From: Puniceicoccaceae bacterium
GTDB taxonomy: Bacteria > Verrucomicrobiota > Verrucomicrobiia > Opitutales > Coraliomargaritaceae
Length of the DNA stretch: 15,252 nt
Direction: 5' to 3'
Assembly: GCA_003567255.1 (NCBI GenBank)
Contig: PWZW01000087.1
Location: 1 to 15,252 of the forward strand
In this document: positions 14,399 through 15,252 of the stretch, piece after piece
Layout: each line of letters begins with the position of its first letter
Position numbering within the stretch: the first letter of the stretch is position 1
The notes under the pieces: generated by a model
Seen by the model: the letters and a program-made list of their open reading frames with translations, nothing else
Told to the model about the DNA's origin: nothing
Database searches by the model: none
Position numbers and translations under genes: made by a program

Positions 14399-14701
14399 GC
14401 TGGCATAAAGCCCCCAGCGGTAGGCCTTCCGATGAGCAACCGAGCTTGCTTGGGGCCGACCAGTGCCACTTTCAACGAGTGCCGACCTTTTCGTTCTCAA
14501 ATGAGATAATGCCCCGGCGCGTCATCCTCTCCGCACATTCAATGTCAACACTGATGCCCTACAACCGCTGAGGCTGAACAAAGCGCGCCAGACGGGAAGA
14601 CGCGCTAACCAGCAGGCCTCCGGAAAAGATAAACGCTAAAGGATTGACTTTAGGCTCGGCTCTCGGCGTTATCCGCGCCTTTCGTCTGCGCATTTGCAGA
14701 C
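14399..14701 (+). other. Non-coding region with nested inverted repeats upstream of typA
   Basis: No gene is supported between the terminator and typA. Three structures are visible. First, AAAGCCCCC at 14407-14415 can pair with GGGGGCTTT at 14388-14396, competing with the terminator stem. Second, a nested structure spans 14419-14461, where GGT/ACC and GGCC/GGCC outer pairs enclose AGCAA (14435-14439) and TTGCT (14446-14450). Third, AGCGCG (14582-14587) pairs with CGCGCT (14601-14606). GCCGACC occurs twice (14455-14461 and 14481-14487) and AGTGCC twice (14462-14467 and 14478-14483). These could be a small RNA, a long leader, or chance in GC-rich DNA; I recognise no RNA family. Confidence 0.35.
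14644..14673 (+). promoter_or_regulatory. Candidate sigma-70-type promoter of typA
   Basis: TTGACT (14644-14649) and GTTATC (14668-14673) are separated by 18 bases. The first is one base from the -35 consensus. The second is a weaker -10. Transcription would begin near 14680, leaving a leader of about 50 bases before the preferred typA start. Confidence 0.4.
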
Positions 14702-14731
14702 ATGCAAGACTTCCCAGATCAGACAGTTCCC

Positions 14732-15252
14732 ATGGACCCAAAGAAAATTCGTAACATCGCTATCATTGCCCACGTTGACCACGGCAAAACCACCTTGGTG
14801 GACGTACTCCTGCGCCAAAGCGGAACCTTCCGTGACAACCAACAGGTGGAGGAGCGGGCCATGGACTCGATGGATCTGGAGCGCGAAAAAGGCATCACCA
14901 TTAAAGCCAAAAACACGGCGGTACGCTGGAAGGACTATATCATTAACATCGTCGACACGCCCGGCCACGCCGACTTCGGTGCCGAGGTGGAGCGGGTCAT
15001 GAAAATGGTGGACGGTGTGCTTTTGCTGACCGATGCGGTCGGCGGCCCTCAGGCGCAAACCCGCTGGGTGCTTCGGAAGGCCCTCGCCCAGGGCTTGAAG
15101 ACAATTTGTGTGGTCAACAAGGTCGACCGCCCCACCGCCCGTCCGGAATGGGTCCACGACAAGGTGCTTGAGCTCTTCCTCGATCTCGATGCCGATGAAG
15201 ACCAATTTAACGCCCCCTTCCTCTACGCCAGCGCGATTCAGGGCTTTGCCGA
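14732..15252 (+). CDS. typA: Translational GTPase TypA/BipA (N-terminal part)
   Basis: TypA/BipA is a ribosome-binding GTPase related to EF-G, needed for ribosome assembly and stress adaptation. The gene runs off the right edge with about 174 codons visible, covering most of the G domain. The GTPase motifs are in order: P-loop AHVDHGKTT, switch I ending EREKGITI, G3 DTPGHADF, and G4 NKVDRP. The segment IRNIAIIAHVDHGKTTLVD is typical of TypA rather than EF-G or LepA. The ATG at 14732 gives a 5-residue lead before IRNIAII, matching the family, and follows TTCCC like other starts here. An in-frame ATG at 14702 would add ten residues and cannot be excluded. No Shine-Dalgarno sequence precedes either. 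Confidence 0.93.
   Translation, partial: MDPKKIRNIAIIAHVDHGKTTLVDVLLRQSGTFRDNQQVEERAMDSMDLEREKGITIKAKNTAVRWKDYIINIVDTPGHADFGAEVERVMKMVDGVLLLTDAVGGPQAQTRWVLRKALAQGLKTICVVNKVDRPTARPEWVHDKVLELFLDLDADEDQFNAPFLYASAIQGFA

Noticed and set aside
14329..14571. 80-codon frame after the PEER gene
   Set aside because: It starts with GTG, runs through the terminator hairpin and has an unnatural composition; no support as a protein.

Overview
The window carries 13 genes, two of them cut by the window edges. It looks like chromosomal DNA from a free-living, probably aquatic member of the Verrucomicrobiota, Opitutae/Puniceicoccales-like. This rests on recognising protein styles and not on any marker gene: a secreted papain-like peptidase with an N-terminal 'IPLxxLPxxLQ..YDP' module, a PhoD-type protein resembling Opitutae versions position by position, and membrane-anchored proteins built from short 'W...DPxAA' helical repeats. 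Most start codons lack a Shine-Dalgarno sequence. No phage, IS, CRISPR, tRNA or rRNA signal is visible, and composition is even throughout.

Layout. (1) 1-4862, sulfur assimilation: the N-terminus of a small membrane protein (possibly SecG) and cysI run on the minus strand. cysJ runs divergently on the plus strand and is overlapped at its end by a PfkB-family kinase. CysJ and CysI together form NADPH sulfite reductase, which reduces sulfite to sulfide. (2) 4989-10915, a run of four exported proteins on the plus strand: a PhoD-like protein that has lost most of its metal ligands, a papain-like cysteine peptidase with an intact catalytic triad, and two paralogous membrane-anchored solenoid proteins built from a regular 32-residue repeat. 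(3) 10945-12643, housekeeping: a gamma-class carbonic anhydrase-like hexapeptide protein and mnmA (tRNA 2-thiouridine synthesis, itself a sulfur-using step). (4) 12840-14297, a cell-envelope regulatory module: an ECF sigma factor, a translationally coupled membrane-anchored putative anti-sigma factor, and a secreted Arg/Glu-rich 'PEER' protein, closed by a clear intrinsic terminator. (5) 14298-15252, a 400-base structured intergenic region followed by the start of typA/bipA.

The most noteworthy part is region 2. Four neighbouring genes without an obvious pathway combine a degenerate phosphatase fold, an active-looking protease and two large repeat scaffolds, all predicted to act outside the cytoplasm. 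The sequence does not prove that they work together; same-strand packing (gaps of 46 and 51 bases, then 109) and shared export signals are the evidence. All residue counts, repeat spacings and hairpins were worked out by eye.
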